Source: Strongylocentrotus droebachiensis
Lineage: Eukaryota > Echinodermata > Echinoidea > Camarodonta > Strongylocentrotidae
DNA: 64,000 nt
Assembly: GCA_035222895.1 (NCBI GenBank)
Contig: JAVYIG010002208.1
Location: 124,001 to 188,000, forward strand
Direction of reading: 5' to 3'
The translations under genes were made by a program, and so were the position numbers. The notes beneath the pieces were generated by a model. It was not told the origin of the DNA. It saw only the letters and a list, made by a program, of their open reading frames with translations, and did not search any database. Shown one piece after another: positions 36,353 through 46,980 of the stretch (its first letter is position 1; each line of letters opens with the position of its first letter).

Positions 36353-39300
36353 CAGGCGCGGATCCAGGATTTCTTAGGGGGGGGGGCCCAAATTTGAAAT
36401 TATGCGAGCCAAAAATTGGAACGTAATGGTGACCAGCAGTGACGTAATGCGGGGGGTGGTGGGTGCAGGGAGGGGCGAGTTTCCCCCCTCCCTCCTCCTC
36501 GAAACGCGATAGCTTTGACGTTTCATTAAATTATTAGAGAAAGAAGACGATTCATAGTACCGTTCTCGAAAATAATCCTCGTCTGAATTCAGGTTCACCC
36601 CCCCCCCCCCCCCCCGCGCAAAGCGCGGAAACTTTTACGTTTCATTAAATAAATAGAGAAAATAGACGGTTCGTTGTACAGTTCTCGACTCTTAATCCTC
36701 GTCTGAATATAGGTCCCCCCCTCCCGCGCGAAGCGCGGAAGCTTTTACGTTTCATTAAATCATTAGAGAAACAAGACGATTCGTTGTACATTTCTCGACT
36801 CTTAATCCTCGTCTGAATTCAGTTTCCCCCTCCCGCGCGAAGCGCGGAAGCTTTTACGATTCATTAAATCATTAGAGAAACAAGACGATTCGTTGTACAT
36901 TTCTTGACTCTTAATCCTCGTCTGAATTCCGTTTTCCCCCTCCCGCGCGAAGCGCGGAAGCTTTTACGATTCATTAAATCATTAGAGAAAGAAGACTATT
37001 CGTTGTACCGTTCTCGAAAATAATCCTCGTCTGAATTCATTTACACCGCCCCCCGGCCCCTCCTGCGCGAAGCGCGGAAGCTTTTACGATTCATTAAATC
37101 ATTAGAGAAAGAAGACGATTCGTTGTACAGTTCTCGACTCTTAATCCTCGTCTGAATACAGGTAACCCCCCCTCCCGCGCGAAGCGCGGAAGCTTTTACG
37201 TTTCATTAAATCATTAGAGAAACAAGACGATTCGTTGTACATTTCTTGACTCTTAATCCTCGTCTGAATTCCGTTTTCCCCCTCCCGCGCGAAGCGCGGA
37301 AGCTTTTACGATTCATTAAATCATTAGAGAAAGAAGACTATTCGTTGTACCGTTCTCGAAAATAATCCTCGTCTGAATTCATTTACACCGCCCCCCCCCG
37401 GCCCCTCCTGCGCGAAGCGCGGAAGCTTTTACGATTCATTAAATCATTAGAGAAAGAAGACGATTCGTTGTACAGTTCTCGACTCTTAATCCTCGTCTGA
37501 ATACAGGTAACCCCCCCTCCCGCGCGAAGCGCGGAAGCTTTTACGATTCATTAAATCATTACAGAAACAAGACGATTCGTTGGTACATTTCTCGACTCTT
37601 AATCCTCGTCTGAATTCAGTTTTCCCGATTCATTTTTTACGATTCATTAAATCATTAGAGACAGAAGACTATTCGTTATATCGTTCTCGAAAATAATCCT
37701 CGTCTGAATTCATTTACACCGCCCCCGGCCCCTCCTGCGCGAAGCGCGGAAGCTTTTACGTTTCATTAAATCATTAGAGAGACAAGACGATTCGTTGTTA
37801 CATTTCTCGACTCTTAATCCTCGTCTGAATTCAGTTTTCCCCCTCCCGCGCAAAGCGCGGAACCTTTTACAATTCATTAAATCATTACAGAAACAAGACG
37901 ATTCGTTGGTACATTTCTCGACTCTTAATCCTCGTCTGAATTCAGTTTTCCCCCTACCGCGCGAAGCGCGGAAGCTTTTACGATTCATTAAATCATTAGA
38001 GAAAGAAGACAATTCGTTGTACCGTTCTCGAAAATAATCCTAGTATGAATTCATTTTCGCCCCCCCCCCCGGCCCCTCCCGCGCGAAGCGCGGAAGCTTT
38101 GACGTTTCATTAAATCATTAGAGAAAGAAGACGATTCGTTGTACCGTTCTCGAAAATAATCCTCGTCTGAATTCAGTTACCCCCCCCCCCCCTCCCGCGC
38201 GTAGCGTGGAAGCTTTTACGATTCATTAAATCATTAGAGAAAGAAGACTATTCGTTGTACCGTTCTCGAAAATAATCCTCGTCTGAATTCATTTTCACCG
38301 CCCCCCCCCCCCCCCGGCCCCTCCTGCGCGAAGCGCGGAAGCTTTGACGTTTCATTAAATTATTAGAGAAAGAAGACGATTCGTTGTACCGTTCTCGACT
38401 CTTAATTCTTGTCTAAATTCAGTCCCAGCTCCGCCCCCCTCTTTTACATTTCTTTAAATCATTAGAGAAACAAGACGATTCGTTGTACCGTTCTCGACTC
38501 TTAATCCTCGTCTGAATTCAGTTTTCCCCCTCCCGCGCGAAGCGCGGAAGCTTTTACGATTCATTAAATCATTAGAGAAACAAGACGATTCGTTGTACCG
38601 TTCTCGAAAATAATCCTCGTCTGAATTCAGTTACCCCCCCCCTCCCGCGCGTAGCGTGGAAGCTTTTACGATTCATTAAATCATTAGAGAAAGAAGACTA
38701 TTCGTTGTACCGTTCTCGAAAATAATCCTCGTCTGAATTCATTTTCACCGCCCCCCCCCCCCGGCCCCTCCTGCGCGAAGCGCGGAAGCTTTGACGTTTC
38801 ATTAAATTATTAGAGAAAGAAGACGATTCGTTGTACCGTTCTCGACTCTTAATTCTTGTCTAAATTCAGTCCCAGCTCCGCCCCCCTCTTTTACATTTCT
38901 TTAAATCATTAGAGAAACAAGACGATTCGTTGTACCGTTCTCGACTCTTAATCCTCGTCTGAATTCAGTTTTCCCCCTCCCGCGCGAAGCGCGGAAGCTT
39001 TTACGATTCATTAAATCATTAGAGAAACAAGACGATTCGTTGTACATTTCTTGACTCTTAATCCTCGTCTGAATTCCGTTTTCCCGCTCCCGCGCGAAGC
39101 GCGGAAGCTTTTACGATTCATTAAATCATTAGAGAAAGAAGACTATTCGTTGTTAAAGTGTGGGGGGGGGGGGCTCGAGGCTCCCGATTCCCGCCGTTCC
39201 TCGGGCCTTGACATGTAGGAATCTCAAGAATCATATTTCTTGCCTGGCTGTAAATTTAGGAATTTGTCATTTTCCAACAAACGCATTAGTATAATTTACT

Positions 39301-39725
39301 AAAAAGTGAGGAAAAATCTCGGAAATTATGTAATTTCAGCATTATTTGTAATCCACAATTATGGAATTAGAAATAAAACACGTTCGAATTTGATTTTCCC
39401 CAAGCCCCCCCCCCCCCCCTCTATCAGTACGCCAGTATCTCCTATTTTCCTTTTTTCTTTCCCTTTCCTTCCTTCTCTATTATTTTTTTGATTGGGGGGG
39501 GGGGGGGGCAACAGCCTGGGAGGCAAGGCCCTTTCGCCCCCCCCCCCCCCGATCTCCTTCTTCCCCCTTTTCTTTTCTTCTTCCTCTTCTTTCTTTCCCT
39601 TTTTCTCCTCTTTCCCTTTCCCTTCTTTTCCTTTCTTCTCTCTCTCTTTTTTTTTTTTTTTTTTTTTTTGCCGGGGGGGGGGGGGGCCAAGGCCCGCTCG
39701 GCCCCCCCCCCTGGATCCGCGCCTG
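36353..39725. mobile_element. hAT-like 3.4-kb element with 8-bp target duplication and internal satellite
   Basis: Ends CAGGCGCGGATCCAGG and CCTGGATCCGCGCCTG are perfect 16-bp inverted repeats. AATTAGGC is duplicated on both sides (36345-36352, 39726-39733) and present once in the uninterrupted copy, so the borders are exact. An 8-bp duplication and CAGG-type ends fit the hAT superfamily. The interior is ~100 bp of unique sequence, about 24 units of a 112-bp satellite, then ~570 bp with G/C/T homopolymers. No transposase: non-autonomous. Confidence 0.92.
36470..39152. repeat. Satellite array of about 24 units, ~112 bp each
   Basis: Each unit has CCCGCGCGAAGCGCGGAAGC, TTTTACGATTCATTAAATCA, TTAGAGAAAGAAGACGATTC, GTTGTACCGTTCTCGA and TAATCCTCGTCTGAATTCAG blocks, then a C-rich spacer of variable length. 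Higher-order repetition is visible: blocks near 38300-38590 recur at about +448 bp (four units), and 37021-37150 recurs at about +360. Confidence 0.95.
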
Positions 39726-39969
39726 AATTAGGCCACATGCAAAGACCTATCATAATCTTTTCATTCAGTATACGACCTCGGTTTGATGAGAAAGGTAATC
39801 AACCAAAATTCCATTAAAAACGAAAATGTTGAAATTATGTTTTTTAAGCATCTCTGACCCACGCTGTCAATAAACAACTGACATGACGTTTGTGTCTTAA
39901 GCATATCGTAAATGTATACCACCCAAGAACATTTTGCGAATAACCGTCTGATACAAATTATCCCTCCCC
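39726..39969. repeat. 358-bp duplication copy 2, right part
   Basis: Resumes at the second AATTAGGC and matches 35987-36230 through TTATCCCTCCCC, then diverges. Confidence 0.96.
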
Positions 39970-40539
39970 GATTAATTGCTGCCTCCCCCCCCCCCCACCC
40001 ACCCACCCCCCCCCCCCCCCCCCCCCCCCCCCGCGCAACTATTGAGCCTATAGCCTATCGTAGATATGTAAAGATGTATAGCCGCCGGGTACATGGGACC
40101 CGGGCTTTAAATACGACGTCTGAAGCAATTAGACTAGTATATCTAGAGTAAGGGGTCAAATTACGTGATTTAGACAAAGGTCATGTGTCCTTTCCCGTGA
40201 CCTTCAACTTGGGAAATATGTAACGCATGCGCAGACTATATGTTGGGTGAAATCTGAGAAGCGAGAACTGTTGCTATTGCTCAATCTGGAACACCAAAAA
40301 TAAACATGTGCCTCTTGGATCGAGTTACCCTTAGGAAAATATAATTTTGTTACTGTATACTGCATGTAAAACGCGGCGAATAGAATGGGGGAGATTAGGA
40401 GCAAACACTGTTTTTGATAATTCAAATAATAAATCTGTTTATTATAAGTTTTTATGAAAGAGGTCTCCATCATTTCTTAATAAAACATCATTATCATATG
40501 TATTTTTACCCAACGAAATATACGATTTTGAAGGGGCAC

Positions 40540-40716
40540 CGACAGCACCGGGTACCGCTCTTGCTCGGTTAATGAAATGCAAATTAACGAAACCAATGAT
40601 TTCCAAGTTCCCTTTCAGTATCTATGTTCGTTCTTTTTCTTTGATTCGTTCTCTTGTCTTATTCCCCATTTTTCATTTGATTCGAGGGCATGCCTGCCCC
40701 GGTAGCTACGCCACTG
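40540..40716. mobile_element. Partial GTGGCGTAGC-family element
   Basis: Right end GGTAGCTACGCCACTG, with an inner TTAATGAAATGCAAATTAAC stretch shared with the copies at 40923 and 60334. The left end is not clear. Confidence 0.5.
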
Positions 40717-40922
40717 ACTGTTGAGCAATCAAATTGGCTGATGGGGGGGAAAACTCGGGTAGACCTACCGGTAAAGGCAAAGTCCCATTTCATGCTAGGT
40801 CGACCGGTTTGCCTATTGTAGGCTGAATATATATAAAAGGAACCGGTTCGACAAAATAATTATATGAGAAATGCATCTATTAAAAATAAACTAGATATGT
40901 AAATTGTTATGTTCTTTTGATT

Positions 40923-41177
40923 AGTGGCGTAGCGCGATTCCAAATATTAAGGTGGCCGCATACATCTTGGAAGGGGACAGGGGCATGAATAGTTCTTACT
41001 CGATGAATGAAATACAAATTAACAAAGCCATTTATTAGGATGAGGGTGTAAAAGGGTCGTATTGTTTTCTTTCTATTTTGTTCTCCCCCTCCCACTCATT
41101 CCCCTTTTTGTCAAGTCATTTGGTTTGGGGCACATGCCCTTTACACCCCCCCCCCCTCCCCCCAGGATACACCACTG
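40923..41177. mobile_element. GTGGCGTAGC-family MITE
   Basis: Left AGTGGCGTAGCGCG and right ATACACCACTG are imperfect inverted ends. The inner block CTCGATGAATGAAATACAAA is shared with the copy at 60334-60623. Non-coding, with a C-run near the right end. Confidence 0.6.
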
Positions 41178-42836
41178 GCTGTTCAAACATGGGTCATTTT
41201 GGAAATACAGGCTGCTGAACGGGGAAGCTATGGTGAACTAAAAGGAAAGCCAATTTAGTTCCTTGTCGACAGGTAGGTAGGCTCTATATGAATTTTAAAT
41301 TGTTTCTCATATTTCATCAAAATGTATTTGACGAAAGCATATATTAATGGTATCATACCACAACGATGGCTTACGGCGTAGTCAGAAATTGAAAGTAGTG
41401 GAGCGGGAGTATACAGGCGCGCTGAGCATAGGCCCATATTCTGTTTTTCTTTTCCTCCGTATCCTCCTTTTTTAGGGGGGGTGGTTGTCATCCAAGTAGA
41501 CTGACGGCTCACGAGACCGACAGAAAAGAAATTAAGAAATACATTATAGCAGAAAGTTCTGAAAGGCCTTATACTGACAAAATATTTTTGTTTAAACACA
41601 AGGGGAGATAGCAAAAAATGTCTGTCATGGGCAGTAACTAGTGGGGAGAGGCTTACCGTTACCTTCACCCCACCCCACCCCACCCCACCCCGCCCCCTTT
41701 ATTAACGGACTGTGCAAAGAAAATATGTGTTAATTGCCGCTCAGGAAAAAATGGACGTTTTTGTGTGCTCAATTAATTTCAGGCAATTAGTATAGGTTAA
41801 TGAGAGGCTAACGGAAGGGGAGGGCGAGTTAGTACCGAGAGATACGAGTTGTGTTTACAAAGCAACGAAGAGAAGCAAAAAATATGTTACCAACACCAGT
41901 GGCATTTACTTAAAAAACACCTCTTATTATTTTATTTTATTCCGATTGCTACATCTTAGGTGAGAGATATGCGACTTTTCACACGAATATATCATAGTAT
42001 TTCTTTTAGATACAAATTTAATGTTCTGCATTTTGATGATTCTATTTTCTGACACTTAACGCAAGTGTCTAATGCCGCGAGTATTTCTACTGAATGAACA
42101 TCACTAAAATATATATATGTACTACATGTAATTGTATATTTTTATCGACTGATTTTATTTCAATATAGAACAATGAACGAAGATTCCATAACATACTTAA
42201 TTTGCTAAAAAAATAGGTTTGTATTAGTTATAAAATGTAATACTTGACATACAGACAATTTAATTGAGACATAACACTTTATCAATACATGATTCACTTT
42301 TTTTTATTTGGAAAAGCAATTGATCTACATTGCATATCTATAAAAACATATTATTCTAAATGTACATGATTACTATCAAAATAACATCTTCTTTATCAAA
42401 CATCTCTTCATTAAATCCATTCCATTTCAAGTTCAAGTCCAAGTTTATTTCCATGTTTGGTTAACATTAATTTAATTCATTCAATTATCGATCTGCAGTC
42501 ATGATAAATATCACGATACTACATATTGCATCTGCGATTAAAAACGAAAAAATATAGCCTCTTAAAACAACATTTTCTTTAAAGCTATGATCTTCATAAG
42601 TGTATATCTGACATTATAACACATTATACATTTCTTTTGGAACTACACATTAAATACACATAATTTGCCTGTTCAGAGCTAGAAGGGCATTAACTCTGTG
42701 TTAAAGTATATGAGTTAACACCCTTCTGGCTCCAAACAGATGATATGAGCTTTATCATAATTCAAGTGTTTAAGTACATGGAATATGTTTTTGTGAAATT
42801 TTGATAGTTAGTACCATTAAGGCACTGATGCATATA

Positions 42837-43078
42837 CAGTCAAACCTTGTCTATAGCGACCACCCAAGGGAAACACAAAAAGTGGTCTTTGTAGACAGGT
42901 TCCTTTAGTACATGTTCAATGAGAAACCATTTACAAGGGAAACAAAAAATGTGGTCTTTGTAGACAGGTTCCTTTAGTACATGTTCAATGAGAAACCATT
43001 TTCAAGGGAAACAACAAATGTGCTTGTTATAGACAGGTGGTCTTTGTAGACAGGTGGTTACTAAAGCAGGTTTGACTG
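42837..43078. mobile_element. CAGTCAAACC MITE (mariner/Tc1-like, TA duplication)
   Basis: Ends CAGTCAAACC / GGTTTGACTG flanked by TA on each side, the target duplication of Tc1/mariner-type elements. It includes ATAGCGACCACC and an internal ~64-bp duplication starting GTGGTCTTTGTAGACAGG. Confidence 0.75.
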
Positions 43079-43689
43079 TAACATAATCACATGAAATTTG
43101 CTATAAAGTAACCTTTTAAACAATGAAAAATGAAAACTGATTTCTAAAAATCTAAAAAAATATGTGTATACTCTTTAATTTTCATTCAAGAATCACATAG
43201 ATTTGATCACATGTCCATTATGAAAATCAGAACAGAAAGTATTATCTTTGAAATAAAAGATCTGAAGATGAAAAGAGTTCTGCCTTTAAACATCTTCTAT
43301 TCAGTACTGGTCTTTTTTTTAAATGATAGAGTATCTCAAGTTTGCTTAATGCTACACAGAAAAGCACATTTTGTTAACAAAAAGAAAATTAATAGAATTG
43401 AACATAAGAAGTATAACTTGCAACAGAATGACAAGTTGAAACAACATATTGCAAGAACTGTTTAAGGTATGGTACATGTCAACAATTTCGTAATAGTTCC
43501 TAGACAATCAAAAAAGTTTGATAAACTTCTGCCAGATGAAACATGCATTAATGAACATATTCGAGAGATGGAATGCAATAAAGTTGTTGTGTTACAGACA
43601 GTGTGAGAATATCACAATATCCAATGATTCACAACAGTAAATATCAAGATCTACAGCTAGTTACAAAGCCTTGACCAAGAGAGGGCGTA

Positions 43690-44085
43690 TATATTTCAGT
43701 CCAATGCATAGCTACCTGAGAGAGATAGTTACATCACCGGAAGTTGCTTCTGATTGGTCAGGAATTTCATGAATCCCCAAAACAGTTCCCTCTCATAGAG
43801 ATTGTTCATGGGAGGGAAATTTTTTGAGCAACATGATTTAACTTGCGTATGCATATATGCGCATGTCACAACTATCTCCCTCAGTACGCTATGGTTCAGT
43901 GATGTAATGTATATCTCAGCAGTAAGCAAATAACTACCGTTGGTGAAGGTAATGGGACAAACTATCACTTCCGAGGCGATCTGGATGTAGCTATCTTTCC
44001 GAAGCGAAGCTGAGGATAGATAGTTTGCCATTGCCTGAAACCAAAAGGTGATTATTTGCTTTATATTCCACATCTAAAACAATTT
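43690..44085. repeat. Unclassified repeat related to 55680-55790
   Basis: Contains GAGGCGATCTGGATG, ATAGTTTG and GCTTTATATTCCACATC, which recur in the same order at 55700-55770 (GAGGCGATGATAGTTTG ... GTTTTATATCCCACATC). Type unknown. Confidence 0.4.
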
Positions 44086-44295
44086 AACTACAAAAAGAAA
44101 ATGACGTGTATGCATCTACATTCATATTCATATTTCATATTCATATTCATACATGAAGACACCAGGCCCAAAAATTCACACCAAAAAAGTTAAAAGTTTA
44201 ACCCAACCCCTTGAGGGTACGGTGCGCGCAAGTGTTTGCTTTAATTGCGCTCATTAGTAATGCGCCCTTAATTGCGTCTATTTTAGTGCGCTTTT

Positions 44296-44397
44296 GGATA
44301 ATCTTCAGTGAAAGTGTGTTGCCCTGTGTAGATAGTACCTCTATCTTCAGTGAAAGTGCGTTGCACTGTGTAGATAGTAGTACTTCACAGTGTAACA
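44296..44397. repeat. Short tandem duplication (two ~47-55-bp units)
   Basis: ATCTTCAGTGAAAGTG(T/C)GTTGC(C/A)CTGTGTAGATAGTA occurs twice in tandem. Confidence 0.8.
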
Positions 44398-45304
44398 AAC
44401 TTTTTGCTTCTCCCATCAATAATGGGCGAACTACCTTTCATCACGTGATTTACTTTTGACCAATCGTAGAGCAAGATTCTTAGTATGTGGAATATAAAAG
44501 TAAATAACATAAACAGTTAAACACACAGAGACACTAGTACAGACAAATATATTATGCAGAACTTGGTTCCATGGACAACAATTACTACACAGACGCACAA
44601 CAGTACAAGGTACAATATATTTCATATTAAATTACTGCATTAAAAAACTAACTGATACTTTACGTGAAATAACAAGGGGAAATACATATATGTGGGAGGG
44701 ACCCCCCCCCCCTTCTTCCTATTTCTAATCCCTAATCCAATCAGCAAAGAATGCTTTAGATTGATTTACTTGAGTGAGGGATATTTATCCCTTACAGTGC
44801 AGAGGACAGTTGAAACCCATCATATATTGAATTGTTTCCAATATTCTTGGACAAGAAATACTTGTCAATCTTTTAAAAGTTCAAAAAAGTTCATGAATCG
44901 TTAGGCATCACTAACAAAATGTATTATGATAAAAAGCATATGATGGAAAACTGTCACTCATTTGCATTTGTGACTTTTAGGAATGATTATCACTTCAAGT
45001 ACATACAAATTTCTATGTGCAACTTTCATATGTTAATACATGTACGGTATGTGGACAAACCTGAGTCTAAGATGTGAGTGCTGATAACACATATTCAATT
45101 AAAAAAATAGCACTTGCATTAAAAGATGAACATTATAATTTGGCAATTTTTTTCTCTCTAAATAGTTAAAATGCCATTACAAAACTTTTTCACTGACACA
45201 CATCAGACGGATTCAATTTAATTCAAGAGTGTTTGAGAAATGTTTCCTCACGCTCAGCAATCAACGGATCGTGTTCCAGCGGAACAATTTTCTCCTTGAT
45301 GAGT

Positions 45305-45373
45305 TTATTTCTTGCCAGAGCCGATGATAGACTCTAACATGGAGAGAGCAGCTTCACCGGCATCAGCTGGGAC
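45305..45373 (-). CDS. SCPEP1: SCPEP1-like exon 14 (C-terminus and stop)
   Basis: Twenty-two codons (VPADAGEAALSMLESI...SGKK) and TAA at 45307-45305. Acceptor TCTTTCAG, phase 0. It matches the family ending after GHM, V-P-x-D-x-G-x-x-A. Confidence 0.93.
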   Translation of the reverse strand, partial: VPADAGEAALSMLESIIGSGKK

Positions 45374-46927
45374 CTGAAAGACACAAGAGGGAGGTATAAC
45401 ACATCAGGGGGGTGTTTCACAAAGATCCTAAGTCGAACTTACCTCTAAGTTGGACTTAAATATTATGGAGAGCCATTTGTAGCCTTAAAATGAAATATAT
45501 TCAAAAGTGAAAATTCAAGTATTTTAGACTTTTCATAAATTCTACATCAAGAACATGAAATCTCCCAAGATAATAAAAAATGTGAATGATTTGTATCGAC
45601 ATTTTATGCCTTTTTAAATTACTGTTACAGAATATTTTTCAAAATACTACGGTTTCATAATTATTAGGTCCAACTTAAGCTATGGTCACAAATCAGAGCA
45701 GCGACCGACCGATTAGTAGTCTGCTCGGTCGCTGCTGGAATTAGGCATCGCCCAGCGATTAGGTCGGTGCCCGGGCGGCGACCGCCCAGGCATCGAGCGT
45801 ATTTTGGGCGGCGAATGAAAAGTGAGCAGGCGCCGCCCAAATTTTAACTCCGCGCTAAAACTTCAGCGGCGATATAGGAATGCCCTAAAAACGAGCGGTG
45901 CCTGGGCGGCAGCCGCTCGGTGGCCGGCCAGCCGTCGGGCAGAATTGGTTAAAAACTCCCCTGTTTGCTATTTTCTTTTCATAACCTGCTGAATACTACT
46001 GAGCCATAGATGACATCCGAGTCATAAAACAGTATGGAGAAGAAGGAAGAAAGACTTTCCTATAAAATTAGAGAATTTCCTGATGTTCTTGATATATGGC
46101 CCCTTCCCCTTCGGCAGAATTTGTTACCGCCAATTTGTCTGATGTTCTTGTCATGGATATACGTGGCCAGCTACCACAAGCGAGGGCACTGCACTTGTGG
46201 CAACCAGGGATTTTTAACTTATCCTCCATTTTAGTCATATTTTCACGTTATTTTTCATCTTTGGAAACGTACTGTTATTTCAATGTCATGCTTTTGATGT
46301 CTTTTTATACATGATTTTAATGTAAATGCAATATGTAAAATCCCACAATGTATTTTCATGTCATTATTGGATGAAATAAAATTGAATTGAATTGACTAAG
46401 GAAAGGTTAGCTGACAGCAGTCCCCCTAAACCTCACTATTTTGTTAACATTTAAACTATAACAATAAAGCCTAATATGTAGCACAGTGGAGCTCACCATA
46501 TGGCCTGCCTTCATTATCCAGAAGAAAGCAAAGTTCTCATAGCTCTTGTAGAAGTAAGCTGTGTCTCCTTGTTTCGACTTGACATACTCTGGTGTCCATG
46601 TTGTGCTGTTGAAATGCACCAGCCCCGGCCAGGTTAGTTTCTGTACCCATAATTCAGTGCCTGGGGGGAAGAAACAATATGGAAAGGTCAGCTGACAGCA
46701 GTCCCCTTAAGCCTCGCTATTCTGTTAACATTTAAACACAAATATGATTATAGCTGCATTTATGCGCACATCCATCCCAAGGGAAGATTAAGGTGCCTAA
46801 AAAGTACCCTGGCTACAGCCAAACTGACCTAAAGCTTCAGTCCTTCATAAATCACAGGGAGACATTGATAAATTTATAGATGTGCTCTACAAGAACTGAG
46901 TATTGTTGTTGCTGCCTCCCCCCCCCC

Positions 46928-46980
<53 letters not shown>

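Larger units (their letters stand above)
39970..45304. other. Gene-free region downstream of the SCPEP1-like gene
   Basis: Contains C-rich homopolymers (39985-40033), several MITEs listed separately and AT-rich DNA at 41700-42700. No supported exon. Its upper end should include the 3' UTR of the SCPEP1-like gene. Confidence 0.5.

Noticed and set aside
37710-38012. Repeated ORF SSFSNDLMNRKSFRASRGRG
   Set aside because: A frame through the 112-bp satellite units; no sign of coding selection and spacer lengths shift the frame between units.
39442-39817. Gly/Lys-rich and Phe/Pro-rich ORFs
   Set aside because: Homopolymer and CT-tract translations inside the hAT-like element.
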